From the NCBI GenBank assembly GCA_945643635.1, contig CALZFC010000001.1, positions 4,425,501-4,489,500 of the forward strand: a stretch of 64,000 bases of DNA, in the 5' to 3' direction. Position numbers and translations under genes: made by a program. Each line of letters starts with the position of its first letter. Position 1 is the stretch's first letter. Source of the stretch: Allodiplogaster sudhausi. Taxonomy: Eukaryota > Nematoda > Chromadorea > Rhabditida > Diplogasteridae. A model generated the notes under the pieces. It was not told the DNA's origin, ran no database searches, and saw nothing but the letters and a program-made list of their open reading frames with translations. Below, one piece after another: positions 1 to 11,012 of this stretch.

Positions 1-165
1 AAAATCGCAAAAATAAGTTTTTAAAGATGGTTTTTCGGGGTTTTTAGGCCGAAAAGCCTCCGCGGGGTAGGTAAGCTGTTCATAGAAAGAAAGCCCATTA
101 AATTTGCTACAGATCTAGCCAACTTTAAAAAAAATCGAAGGGTATGTATTTTGGGTATTTGCACA

Positions 166-231
166 TAGGCAATCATACTCGACCTCCAACCTTCCACGCA
201 AGAGGTCCGGGTTCGATGCCCGGTCGGGGCA
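166..231 (+). other. tRNA-derived segment with A- and B-box-like motifs (left arm)
   Basis: A B-box-like GGTTCGATGCC lies at 210-220 and is preceded by an A-box-like TAGGCAATCATACTCG at 166. Spacing between the two is tRNA-like and the segment ends in a GC-rich acceptor-like stretch. There is no matching 5' acceptor strand, so it is not a functional tRNA gene. The inverted copy lies at 1767-1822. Confidence 0.55.
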
Positions 232-654
232 AAGTTTTGCAATGTTTTGGAAACTAGCAAAAAACATATTTTCAATGTCTTTTCATCTCATAGCTCCATA
301 ATATTGCTCAAACTTTGGATTTTTTTATATTTTTTTTTCACCAACTGAAAATTTCTTTATAGTGAACTGTGCTCAGACGACATAAGTATGTTTATTCCAA
401 CAAAACCTTTACAATGACTAAGTAATGTCGCGGAATTATAGAAAGTCTACAGGAATGCTCTTTTTATATAGAATTATAGAATTCCCTTATTCGAGCAGAA
501 TTCTTTCGAGCTGACTGACGCAATAGTGGAGTGTCTTGGTCATCTCCTCTTCCATACTCGTTTTCTTGAAAAAAGTGACGAAGAAGAGGGACAAGGGAAC
601 GAGCGACAAGACTTACCAAGAAAGAAGTTTATTGAGCAGGCGTGATTCGACAGG

Positions 655-693
<39 letters not shown>

Positions 694-1766
694 CAGGGAT
701 CCGAAGCCTGGTGGTCGTTGAGGATGAACAAGGAGGGGAAAGTCAGGAAGGTTTAGGGGAGCTGCGACTCCCAACGTATGGCTGGTCGCCGGCAAAAAGC
801 TGCTTGTTGAGTCATAATCGGGGCTTAAATACAGTAACGCATAAGTAAGAGAATTAGAAGTCGAAAGAGCGAGAACAACAAGTGTGAGAGGGAACATACA
901 TACGTACATACAGAGAGAAACATCCCACTACAAGAGTAATCTAAGAGAGTAACATCCCACTTCTTAGATATAACTTTTCCACTTTGTTGATATGAAGGTA
1001 CAGGGAATATAATGGATGAAGAGAGGGCTCGAAGTGGGCGCTTGATGCTACTCTTTCCATTTCCTCTCCTCCTCAAACTGGCGCTGGAGTTCCTTGATTT
1101 GCTCATCCCTCGAACATAGGCGGCGGTAGAGGTTCAGTTCGCGCTGCAGGTGCTCGCATTCTGTGCGGGCCAACTCGAGTTTCTTCCTTTCAAGAGCAGC
1201 GTGAAGCTCGATTATGCGGTTTTCCAGATTTCTTTCTTGGTCTCGCAGGTCTTTGACGGTCTCACTGTATGAGCGCAGAACTTCTCCTCCCTTCTAGATA
1301 TGTGCCCATTCGCCATCAGTGCAGGCCCTTCATCGGAGGAGGATCCATCTGGGCTTTTTACTCTTTATTCATCTCCCCCTCCCTTTTTATCGTTCCCTTG
1401 TCTCTCTTCTTCGTAACGTTTTTCAAGAAAAGGAGCATTGAAGAGGAGATGACCAAGACACTCCACTATTGCGTCAGTCAGCTCGAAAGAATTCTGCTCG
1501 AATAAAGGAATTCTATAATTCTATATAAAAAGAGCATTTATGTAGACTTTCTATAATTCCATTACTTAGTCATTGTAAAGGTTTTGTTGGAATAAACATA
1601 CTTATGTCGTCTTAGCACAGTTCACTATAAAGAAATTTTCAGTTGGTGAAAACAAAATAAAAAAAATCCAAAGTTTGAGCAATATTATGCAGCTATGAGA
1701 TGAAAAGACATTAATTTACGATCGAAAATATGTTTTTTGCTAGTTTCCAAAACATTGCAAAACTTT

Positions 1767-1822
1767 CCGGGCATCGAACCCGGACGTGGAAGGTTGGAGG
1801 TCGAGTATGATTGCCTATGTGC
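1767..1822 (-). other. tRNA-derived segment (right arm copy)
   Basis: Inverted counterpart of the segment at 166-231. The B-box complement is at 1771-1781, and about ten bases seen in the left copy are missing here. Confidence 0.5.
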
Positions 1823-1985
1823 AAATACCCAAAATACATACCCTTCGATTTTTTTTAAAGTTGGCTAGCTTTGTAGCAAATTTAATGGGCTTTCTTTCTA
1901 TGAACAGTTTACCTACCCCGCGGAGGCTTTTCGGCCTAAAAACCCCGAAAAACCATCTTTAAAAACTTATTTTTACAATTTTTGC

Positions 1986-2597
1986 AGCTTTAAAATTTTT
2001 TCATAAAAAAGTCACCGAGATCTTTTTTAAAGAGGATTTAAAGATCTATTTATTGCGAAAAAGATGTTTTAAAAATATTAAGAAATAACTGATTTATGGG
2101 CATGTGAATTTCAGAACAAAAATACAGCTAACTCGAACAGAATTTTTTTTTCGAATCCAAAATTTTACAGTTTTTAAGAGCACGTCGAGTAGTACAAATG
2201 ATCAAGTTTTCAGCGATTTTAAAAATCAAAATTTTCCCATTGCAGACGGTAGATCGAGCCTTACAGATAGGCTGTCTTAAGCAAAACCCGGCCAATGTTG
2301 GTTGCTCGCATCATATGTATGCATTTTAAGTGATCAGGTTGAATGGAACCGTCGGCTACGTTGTAGTTCTGCCAAATGTTTTTGAAATTGGCGGAAAAAT
2401 AAAATATTTCAAAGTAGAGACTGTTTTAAATTTTTTTAGGGCAGAGAGATTTTTTGTAACTTTGGGACATTTGCAATCCAAGGTTCTAGCTCAACCTGAC
2501 CAAATATGGCAAAAAAAACAAGTCACTATTTATTCGCCTTAGATCTCCTTTAAGAGAATATGTCAGTAAGACTCGAGCAGGGCCCTATTATGACCTG
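1986..2597. other. AT-rich spacer, no gene seen
   Basis: No supportable coding region. The stretch around 2285-2345 shows weak similarity to 27670-27725, which suggests an old dispersed repeat. Confidence 0.5.
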
Positions 2598-2991
2598 CCC
2601 TAGGAATTTTTTTTCGAATTTCTTCACCAAAATTGATTATAGTATACAACTCGACGTGGTGAACAAAATATGCTGTATTTCAAAGGTGAAAAAAAAAATT
2701 CCGTACAAGACCCAGTACAGTTATCTTATGAATTCCATTGGTCATAAGTCGCTTTAAACTTATTATTAGTCATTCAGCGAGATGTCGTTGGATAGCTAAT
2801 TCGACGAGCTTTAATTTTGATCAGGGAAGAGTTTTTCAAAAATCCTACTCTTATGGCTTATAACAAAAGATCGTATGGAATTCCATTGAAAGGAGTTCAT
2901 CTTTTAATAAATTTCATCTTCTTTCTTATGATGTATGTTTCGACAGGCGAAAATGTATTTAAAGTAGTTTTTTAAGCCTTCTAATTGTATA

Positions 2992-4193
2992 CAGTACCGC
3001 CAAAAAGTTTATCGACTTTTGGTTTTTCGGGCATATTTTCCTTCATAGTGTACGAAAGTAAATGAAATTTTCAGAGTTGCTTTCTAATGCTGTCAGATCG
3101 CTAGTAGCAAAATATTGGATTCATTGATTCACAATAAAGCCCGAAAAAAATCAATAACTCAAATCACCCGAGTTGCACATTTTCCGTGTTTCGAAAAGGG
3201 TTTCGCTTCTCTATAATGATTCTTAATAGACTTTTCTGTATTCTGCAGCCTTATTTCATCCATGGCTTCATGAGACCATAAAGGACAGACGATCATTTGA
3301 ATGTACCCTGGCATTGAGTAGTGCAGTGTATTGACAGCTGTCTGTTATTGATCAATTACAACATTAAAATGGCTAAATGGAATTTATACTATTGCAGAAC
3401 ACGCTGTTTTATATATTAAAGTGATATTTGACTCTATCTAAAACTTCTCGGGATTATTTTCCTACCTTATACGGCACCGTACCACTTAACGCCAGGGTAC
3501 ATTCAAATTATCTACCCCTCCCTATGTAGGCTTCATGAAGCCAGGCATGAAATAAAGCTGCCAAAGATAGAGAAGCCTATGAACTATCATTATAGGTAGG
3601 TAAAAGCGTTTTACAAACAATGATACCTGCACAGCATCACTTTTAGCACTTCAGCGTTGTGGACCGAAGTTGACCGCGGTGATCAAAGTGTGTACAAATA
3701 GTTATAATCTAATTTCCACAGGCCAAGCAACCAACTCAATTTGTTCGCTTATCACCTCTGAATATATGGACATTATTATTACTATAAGCATGGCAGTACA
3801 TGATTAATTTTATTCTCCTGAACCTTCAGCATCTCAGGCCGAATGCATGGATCACGAGCTGAAGGCAGGCAGCATGTAAAAGCAAGTGATTAAATATTAA
3901 TTAGACTAATAACTTATATGTCTTAGAATCCATCTAAACTATTTCTTCAATAAAAGCTGCCCGAATATCGAAGCAATAAGAGATTTAGTCCAGCACGTCT
4001 AAATGTGCAACTCGAATGATTTGAGTTATTGATTTTTTTTTCGGGCTCAATTGTATATCAATCAAACCAATATTTTGTTACTAAAGATCTGACACCATAA
4101 AGAAGCAACCCTGAAAATTTTATTCATTTTCGTATACTATGAAGGAAAATATGCTCGAAAACCCAAAAGTTGATAGACTTTTTGGCGGTACTG
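2992..4193. mobile_element. Palindromic element with Tc1-like ends, TA target duplication
   Basis: The ends read CAGTACCGCCAAAAAG and its complement and are flanked by TA. They closely resemble the established Tc1 terminus (CAGT, G/C-rich, then CAAAAAG and ACTTTTGG). The arms are complementary over hundreds of bases (start 2992-3600, end about 3610-4193), far longer than classical Tc1 inverted repeats. No transposase frame is present. A second family member lies at 15230-16798. Confidence 0.75.
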
Positions 4194-4344
4194 TATAACG
4201 AAATTTCCCATATAAATTGAAACTTTTCAATAAAATAATGTATGTATCATTTGAAGATCTTCGTGAGAGCTCTTAGATGATATACTTACGATTTTGAAAT
4301 ATTGACAATGAGCGCAGTTATGGATCGAAGAATGCGCTTGCACG

Positions 4345-6695
4345 CAGAGGTGCAAAGTGGCCGGCCCAAAATTCCAGGGCCCGGGGCCGGGCCGGGCCGG
4401 GTACAAGAAAAGTGTGGCCGGCCCGTAGGCCCGGTTGGGCCCGTTTTCCTCGTTGGTTTGCCAGATGGTGCACTGGTGAATGAATTATAATTGCACTAGT
4501 GGATATCTTGAAGTCAGAATTCCAAATTGGCAGCATGAAAGTGCGCGGGAATTCTTTTAGCATTACTCCGTAAAATTCATTCTGTTGTTATTTTATGTTA
4601 TCTTTGTAAGTTTAATATAAAATTATTTCAGGCTTACGATGTCAGAGGCGGTTAGCGAGACTGACGAGCTACCGGAAGAAGACCAAAGGATTCTAAAGAG
4701 AATTTTCGGTATGATGTCTTCACTTTATTAAATAAGGATGATTTCATTTTCTCACATTATTTGGGCATCTTGAGTTATTCTGGTGATTTTATTTACTCTT
4801 ATTATTTAGGTAAGCAATTTGGAACCGAGACTTACTCCAAAGAGCAGATTCAGCTACTCGCAAATGCGCATCATGAACGTCTTCTCAAGCGAGAGTACCT
4901 CTTCTTTCGAAAGCGGAAGAAGGGAGAAGACGACTCCATCGTGAACATTCACTACTCCTGGCATGGACAAGAAGCTAGCGCTTCCGCTACACAGCTTCTG
5001 ATGTGCACGCGTTGCGTGGTTGTGATGACAGGCGGCGGAAACGTTAGGTGTTCTTTTTTTTTCGAAAACTGCTTTTGGGAGCTGAAGGGAGCAGAGAGAC
5101 TGTATATCATTTTCAGTCGGCACCAAGAGAAGTGTTCTGCGAAGAAATCGAAGAAAGCGGAAAGTGCATCTGGATGGCAGAGGAGAATCGATGGATTCAT
5201 GGCAAGTGTCAGCGTCCAAGGCACTCTCGAGGAACAACAGCAGATCTCGACAGTCATGTCGAAGTGGGTGGCTACGAGCTCGCGGCCATTCTCTATCGCG
5301 GAAGATAGCGGCTTGAAGGAACTGATATCAGTCGCACTGCGGATTGGGTTAGGCTCGTTTGAAAATAATTTGTTCTTCTTCACGTTTTTTGAATGTTTCA
5401 TCATTCAGTGCCAGACGTCGTAACGTGGACAATTTGGATGTATCGAGCATCATTCCGACTCGGCAGACGGTGACGAATCGGTTGAACACCCTTCAATCCG
5501 ATCTTCTTGCGAAATCTGGAGCAGAAGTCGTAAATCATTTGGCAACAGTTGGTGGAGCATTCTCTGCTGACTACGGAAAAAGAAAGGACGACTATCTGAC
5601 TCTTGTCGTACACGTGGTTTACAACTGGTTAGCTTCTTCAATGTATTGCCGTGATATTAAATATCTAAAGTTTATTCACTTTTAGGCGATACTACAGCAT
5701 TCATGCTGCAATGAGGCGATGTGACGTAGCAAGAAAGGACAACGTGCAAGTCTGGACCGATATCGTGCAGGCGGGAAAGTCATTCGGCTTGACAGACGCG
5801 ATTCTTCGTCAGATCTTCAGTGCATCCGATGAAGGCTCCAACATTACGAAAGCGCTTCGTCTGTCACGACGGTGTCATCTCCAAGTTCCATAAGATGGCC
5901 ACATTCCTGCATCCAAAGAGGCGACAATTGCGTCGACTCGCTGATGAAGCCGAACGCCGTGAGGTCATCATGATGCTGAAGGAGTTGGTCTGTGAGGTGG
6001 AAGGAGGGAACGATGGTTCGTCACAACCGAAGGCTCCCAAGCTCCCGAGAACGGACTATGACGACCTCGATGATTCTTACGGCAACGTGGCTACTGAGGT
6101 TGATTCTTATCTGAATGCCACCTTCAATTTCCTTGATCCTTCTGGAAACCCACATGACAACCCTCTTATCGCATGGAAGGAGCGTGCACCTGACTTCCCC
6201 GTTCTATCCCGAGTAGTACAACAGATCTATTCCATTCCTGCTTCTACAGCAACTGCAGAACGCTCATTCTCGGACTTGCGAAATCTTGTCCCCGACAAGC
6301 GTGAGTCACTCAGTGCTGAGTCTGTTTTCAAGTCATATCCGTTGCATTGTTTTCAAGTCATATCCGTAACATTTCCGTTGAATGCTTTATTTTCTGTTAT
6401 TCGCTCTCTTAAAGAGGCATTGCGTTTCAACGTTTTATTTTCAGTATGAAATAAACAATCTAACGACAAGCTAACGATTAAAAGAATGAAGTGTTATATG
6501 CATAGACAAATAGCTACAACTTTCAATTTTTTTTTCGAATTTTTGAAAATCGGGCTCAAACGGGCCCACGGGCCTGGCCGGGCCGGGCCGGGCCTAAAAT
6601 TCTAGGGCCCGGAAATGGATCGGGCCGGGCTGGCCGAGTCCTTGGGCCCGACGGGCCGGGCCGGCCCAAAATTTGTGGGCCCGTTAGCACCTCTG
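4345..6695 (+). mobile_element. hAT transposon, 2351 bp, with perfect 8-bp target duplication
   Basis: The element starts CAGAGGTGC and ends with the complement GCACCTCTG. It is flanked by the identical octamer CTTGCACG at 4337-4344 and 6696-6703. An 8-bp duplication and a CA-purine-GG terminus are hallmarks of hAT. The subterminal zones (about 4360-4445 and 6545-6690) are packed with GGCCGGGCC-type repeats in an otherwise AT-rich region, as expected for transposase-binding repeats. It encodes a BED-finger transposase in several exons. It sits inside the TTAA element, so it is one of the youngest insertions in the nest. Confidence 0.92.
4639..6316 (+). pseudogene. hAT transposase (BED finger, dimerisation domain), one frameshift
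   Basis: Proposed exons are 4639-4708, 4810-5047, 5117-5347, 5409-5637 and 5686 onward. Exon 2 ends with a CxxC pair and exon 3 opens with SRHQEKC, together a BED-type zinc finger. Exon 3 continues with a KWVATSSRPFSIAEDSG block typical of hAT. The 3' part has MATFLHPKRRQL, then a C-terminal dimerisation domain (FPVLSRVVQQIYSIPASTAT, then AERSFSDLRNLVPDKRESL). Near 5850-5870 the frame carrying the 5' part (DEGSNITKAL) runs to a stop, and the homologous reading continues in another frame (RFVCHDGVISKFHKMATFL). This is a 1-nt indel or an assembly error. The true 3' end beyond RESLSAES is unresolved. Otherwise it looks young and nearly complete. Confidence 0.85.
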
Positions 6696-7506
6696 CTTGC
6701 ACGGTGTTACAGTTTACACTGGACCATGTTCAAGCGTTTGGGAACCTAAGAGCGAGACCTTCAATTCTTTTGAAAGAGATATATGTTGTAGCAAATTTCA
6801 CGTAGTTTAAGAATATGCTTTAGCGGTTGTGGCGAAATGAACATAAAATACTTAATTTGTCTGAAAACCGCCTTCGAAAATGTTTAGGGCCGTGTTTTAG
6901 GGCCAAAGTCAATTTTTTTGATAAACTCTTCCCTGATCAAAATTAAAGCCCGTCGAATTAGCTATCCAACAACATCTCGCTGGTTGACTAATAATTAGTT
7001 TAAGAGAGTCTCTCTGTATGCCTCCAGTAGGGCGTGCCTCAGATCCAGACGTTGGATTTCGAATCTGAAAACATAGTCGGGCATGGCACTGGGCCCCAGT
7101 AACAATATTATATGGCAAAAAATTTTTTTCAAAAAATATTTTTCCGTGAACAGGTAAAAGTATGGATTATTTCTGAATTGATGTATCTCGCTTCAAACTC
7201 AATATTTTTCAATTTTCTTTTTTTTCATTGGCATCACCGTCGGATTATCAACAAAGCTGCCCAGATGAGTTTCAGTGAACTATTTCATTTTCACATCTAA
7301 AAATTACTTTGAATATTTGAATTTGACGGTTAAGTACCTTATGCTCATTTGTGTGTGGGTGTTATATCTCAAAATGTAGAGCATTAAAAACTGTATAACA
7401 TATATTCTTTTCGCTTCGTGTGCACTACCCCTAAGGGGTGGCAAATAGGCTCAAATATGGGTGCCTCGGATATGTGGGATTCAAGGAATGCGTGAAAAAG
7501 AAGTTA

Positions 7507-7682
7507 TGCTCTCACCTCCTTTGTCGTTTCGAGAATAACCTACGTTTCAAACTCTACACTCTCCCGCCTTCGTGTTCCTTCCTTCTCTCTCTCTCTCTCT
7601 CTCTTCCTTTCTCTCTCTCTCTCTTCCTTTCTTCTGTTGCTCTGCTACACCATTCTAGTACAGATACGGTTTATTGGGTGTA
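7507..7682 (-). repeat. Split direct repeat B, outer copy
   Basis: Nearly identical to 8680-8858, including the CT microsatellite and the shared end GGTTTATTGGGTGTA. It forms the 3' terminus of the minus-strand retrotransposon. Confidence 0.85.
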
Positions 7683-7744
7683 TAGTGTTATTGGGTGTTA
7701 CGGTACATGAGTTACTGCCAGGTTATTGTAACAGTTGGCTTCTT

Positions 7745-8262
7745 CGCCTTATAAAATGACAATGCATGCTTCTATGAATATGACATCAACACTTCTTCTG
7801 TAGATCATGAAATAAAAGATTGCTTCTATTCATCATAAGAGTAAAACCTTGTGCTTTCTAAAACATGCCTATACAGTCATACTGTCTCTGTATGTCGCGA
7901 AACAAAAGCAAAAACGTGTCTATACATTCAATAATGATGGAATTCATACGTCTTTAATTACATGTCATATCCCTATACTGCTTTGGAGGGGAAGCCCAAA
8001 ATGTAGGTTACAATGCATGCTTCTATAAATATGACATTAACACTTCTTCTGTAGGTCATGAAAGATTGATTCAATACATCGTAAGAGTAAAAATCTTGTA
8101 CTTTCTAACATGTGCCTATACAGTTATACTGTTTCTGTATGTTGTGAAATAAAAATAAAAACGTGTCTCTACATTCAATATGATGGAATTCATACGTCAT
8201 TAATTACCTGTTATATCGTTACACCGCTTTGGATGGGCTGTCCGGAATGGAGGGTACTTCTT
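7745..8262. repeat. Two tandem units of about 260 bp inside the retrotransposon 3' spacer
   Basis: 7745-8010 and 8011-8262 are diverged direct copies. Both contain CAATGCATGCTTCTAT, GGAATTCATACGTC and an RTGCCTATACAGT block. No reading frame of note; this is the non-coding stretch between the internal A repeat and the outer B repeat. Confidence 0.75.
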
Positions 8263-8508
8263 CAATGTACGGGTATAGTCCTAGTTCTGACTTCTATCCT
8301 TCTGCTCTCATGATGCTCCTCTCATCGAATGGGTGGTTAGAGCTGACCGTGGGCTGGTCTTGATCCTTAGCTTCTTGAAGTCACTGGCTGCTGCTGTCGT
8401 TGAGATGTTTCTCGCTCTTGTCCTCGATTCCTTTCTCCAGTTCATCCAGGTCTGTCTTCACTCTTCCTCCTTTAAAAATGTCATTCCTATGGGTGGGTGG
8501 GAGGGTCT

Positions 8509-8858
8509 TACTTCCTATTAAAAATCTCCTTTAACAACAAACAAACAAACACTTCTGGCAGTAAAACTTCCGTAGAATGCTCTTCCTATGTCTTTCCCGC
8601 TCTCTTGCATTTTCTTCTTACCGTACTCTTCTCGCTAAGACCCTTCGGCGGGAAAGTCTATCGTTTGAAACTCCATTTATGCTCTCACCTCCTTTGTCGT
8701 TTCGAGCATAACCTACGTTTCAAACTCTACACTCTCCCGCCTTCGTGTTCCTTCCTTCTCTCTCTCTCTCTCTCTCTCTCTTCCTTTCTCTCTCTCTCTT
8801 CCTTTCTTCTGTTGCTCTGCTACACCATTCTAGTACATATACGGTTTATTGGGTGTAG
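8509..8858 (-). repeat. Internal junction of split repeats A (8509-8679) and B (8680-8858)
   Basis: 8509-8679 matches 11013-11183, and 8680-8858 matches 7507-7682. They join at CTCCAT-TTA-TGCTCTC, the sequence expected for a circular intermediate joined through a TTA core. Confidence 0.85.
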
Positions 8859-8862
8859 ACTG

Positions 8863-9720
8863 TCAGAGCCGCGAGGACTTGCGTGCATCGAATCTAACGA
8901 ACAGACAAGGGAATCTATTGCATTCTGATTCAAACGCTCCTGAGGATGTGGAGGGGATGAATAGCCGTGACCCTGTTTTCCCCAGTCTATCCTCCTTAAT
9001 TAACTCGGCCCCTTGCCCTTCTTTCGTTAGCATGCTAAATACGGGTTGTTCTGGCCGCCATGGAACCCCCATTATCTCGAAAGCTTCATACCTGATCATC
9101 CACTCAATCGTTTTTGTAATGAGTGACGTGTGTGGTACTAACCAAAGCGGCTGTCCTCTCCGCAGCTCTGGATTGCTGCAGGCGCCCGCCGTAACTGCAC
9201 CGGGTAGGTATCTTGGTGACACGAAGATGGCGTGCTTGTTGTTTCTGTTGTCTGCGAAGAGGTCCCTGTTCGTCTCTCCCATCTCTTCCGAGATCCTTCT
9301 AAACCATCTGTTGTCCTAGTCATCCATATCTGACAATCTGCTTGCCCTATCTGCCTCTTTGTTCTCTTTTCTGGTAATCCAAACAAAAACCATTTTTGAT
9401 TTTTGTGACTTCTGTCTCTGTCGTGTACCTGTAGGCAAATGATTCTTTGAAAGATTGTGCTCCTTCCTTATCCCTCTCTTCTCGAACATAGCTCCTATCC
9501 CCTTACCTGATGCGTTCGTGCGTAGTTCTGTTTCTGGCACGAACTCTTCCCTCAGTTGTGGGCTTGGACCTTGTTGTAGCCGCTCTTTTCGCCTCTCCAG
9601 CTCCTTTCTCTCGTCGCCTTCCAATCTTCTCCTCTTCTCACCTCTTTCTTCCATCTCTGCAATGACGCTTCTTATCACTCTGGTGCTTCTCACACCTTCT
9701 TCTTTTAGCACCGCGTGCAT
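8863..9720 (-). pseudogene. DIRS/Pat-type RNase H region with in-frame stop
   Basis: On the minus strand, ELRTNASGKGIGA resembles the RNase H opening (the TDASxxGxGA block). VWITRKENKEADRASRLSDM matches the IPGxxNxxADxLSR segment. After an in-frame TAG (9314-9316) the same frame continues DNRWFRRISEEMGETN, then RDLFADNRNNKHA, the DLFAxxxN block diagnostic of DIRS-order elements. It then gives PLWLVPHTSLITKTIEWM, the block before the recombinase. The frame ends near 8863 at the B repeat, leaving no room for a tyrosine recombinase. The single stop is the only lesion in this part. Confidence 0.75.
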
Positions 9721-9751
9721 CGAGACTACTCAGCCTACTTGCTGCCTCCTA

Positions 9752-9865
9752 TCCTCTTGTAGGGAAAGGCCATCCCTCTCAGGGAGTCAATGAGCATTAC
9801 ATCGCCTAGCTGTCTTCTATCCCTCCTGTAGGGATAAGCCATCCCTCTCAGGGAGTCAATGATCT
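9752..9865. repeat. Local tandem duplication of about 70 bp
   Basis: CCATCCCTCTCAGGGAGTCA occurs twice, at about 9770 and 9841, each with similar flanks. It lies where the reverse transcriptase core should be and may mark the deletion scar. Confidence 0.6.
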
Positions 9866-9953
9866 CGCTAGCTCTGTTCTATGTTTCGCCACTCTGGCCT
9901 TGTCCTCGACTATGTCTAATTCGTAGCTATGTCAAAACAACCCATGAAGCCCC

Positions 9954-10167
9954 TTATGGGAATTGTCTATTCCAGTCCGACAAGTCCATGACCAAACGTT
10001 TCTTACCTTCTCTGCCTGTCGTTACCGCTAGCTGTGCCATCCACCCCTTCTCTCTCGCCGTCTCGATCGCTCCACTTCTCTCCAACTTCTCCAATTCTTC
10101 TCTCACGAACTCTCTCTCTCTCTGCGCTGACTGCCTGTTGTTCTCTGTAATTAGCAAGGTCTCTTAA
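9954..10167 (-). pseudogene. Start of reverse transcriptase domain, truncated
   Basis: Minus-strand frame with REELEKLERSGAIETAREKG and then KKRLVMDLSDWNRQF. This is the beginning of a DIRS-type RT (the EEIxxLxxxGAI and KxRxIxDLxxxN blocks). The reading then degrades, and no YxDD active-site region occurs before the RNase H part at about 9560. Several hundred bases of RT core are therefore deleted. Confidence 0.7.
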
Positions 10168-10216
10168 AACTCGGCTGCCAGAGGCAACCGATAACCCTTT
10201 TAACAACGAACCACTC

Positions 10217-10984
10217 TTAATGCTGGTTGGGCCGGCGGAGAGACTTGCACTCGTTTGCGTAGTGGCCGTAGCCACCGCAGTTGTAGCAGGCCCCACCCGC
10301 AGGCGCTCTCTGGCTTGGTCTGATCCAGGTAGATCTCCACTGGTCCGAACGTGAGGGAGGGGCTGAGGTGGAAGCGACTGCATTCTCCAGCATCCCTTCC
10401 ATCCTGTCCAGCCTTCTCTCCACTGCGTCTGGGGCTGGGGAGGGGCGACGCGTGAAACCCACCCCGTGAGAAAGGGATTCGGCTCGAATCGACGCTTCTT
10501 CGCAGTGACTGGAGCTGCTGCTGCCTTGTCTTTGAGGAAGCGCTCGACCACCTTCCCTGCTTCTCCTGTTCCTTCGATATCCAGCTTGTTTGCTTGATCT
10601 ACCCTTTCGAAGATGGCTGGGTCATCGTCTGCCACTGTGAGGATAAGGTTGCGACCCTTCAGTTCTTGTATCGCCTTATCGATCGTGCTCCATGCCTTTT
10701 CTCATGTAGTCGCGGCCTTCGCGTCTTCCAGCAGATTCATGATTAAAGTTGACCTGCGCCTCGTACGCTTTCTTCTTCAGTAGCGTACGAGGGCGCGTCA
10801 CTTCCGGTCGCTGCGGAGAGGGAGGAGGGCCAATCGCAGCCCTAAGCTGATCCATCCACTCCTTCGGCATCGTTGCTGGCAGAACGGGTGCCGGAGGCAC
10901 CCTCTCCTCTCTTTCTGTCGGGGCTTCAGGGTCTACTGTCCTTCCATTCCCTCCTCCTTCTACTCCTCCGTTTTCTTCCTCCAT
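10217..10984 (-). pseudogene. Gag-like protein with CCHC zinc knuckle, frameshifted
   Basis: The minus strand starts MEEENGGVEGGGNG, followed by a proline- and charge-rich segment. It ends in CYNCGGYGHYANEC, a retroviral-type zinc knuckle (CX2CX4HX4C). The parts lie in different frames: 10676-10984, then about 10460-10670, then the knuckle frame 10217-10462. At least one stop and one frameshift separate them. This is the 5' gene of the retrotransposon and lies just inside the A repeat. Confidence 0.75.
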
Positions 10985-11012
10985 TTCCTGTAACTCCTTA
11001 ACATAAACTAAT

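Larger units (their letters stand above)
1..1985. repeat. Foldback (palindromic) element, arms of about 0.6 kb, cut by window edge
   Basis: Bases 1 to about 605 are the reverse complement of about 1385 to 1985, with small indels. The arms include a shared tRNA-like segment and a shared stretch around 500-600. The centre (about 606-1384) is unique and carries a GA microsatellite near 656-690. No coding region is credible: the reading frames in the centre come from the GA run. The left arm starts at or before base 1, so the outer end and any target duplication are out of view. It has the structure of a foldback or long-TIR non-autonomous transposon; the family is not recognised. Confidence 0.85.
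2758..6999. mobile_element. TTAA-flanked DNA element (piggyBac-like target), carrying two later insertions
   Basis: The ends are inverted repeats of about 100 bases (2758-2860 with about 6905-6999) that begin ACTTATTATTAGTC and ACTAATTATTAGTC. They are flanked by direct TTAA copies at 2754-2757 and 7000-7003. The uninterrupted arm of the host palindrome has a single TTAA at 13512-13515, exactly where the element would have entered. A TTAA target duplication is typical of piggyBac-class elements; that class is inferred. Without the nested Tc1-end palindrome and the hAT element it would be about 0.68 kb, a MITE. Confidence 0.75.

Noticed and set aside
536..909. Overlapping open frames with Arg-Glu or Leu-Ser runs
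   Set aside because: They are translations of the GA microsatellite in the centre of the left-edge foldback; no splice sites or domains.
7600..8860. Ordinary LTR retrotransposon with long terminal repeats
   Set aside because: The repeats are split (A and B separated and rejoined), the RNase H region is DIRS-type and there is no integrase, so an LTR element does not fit.
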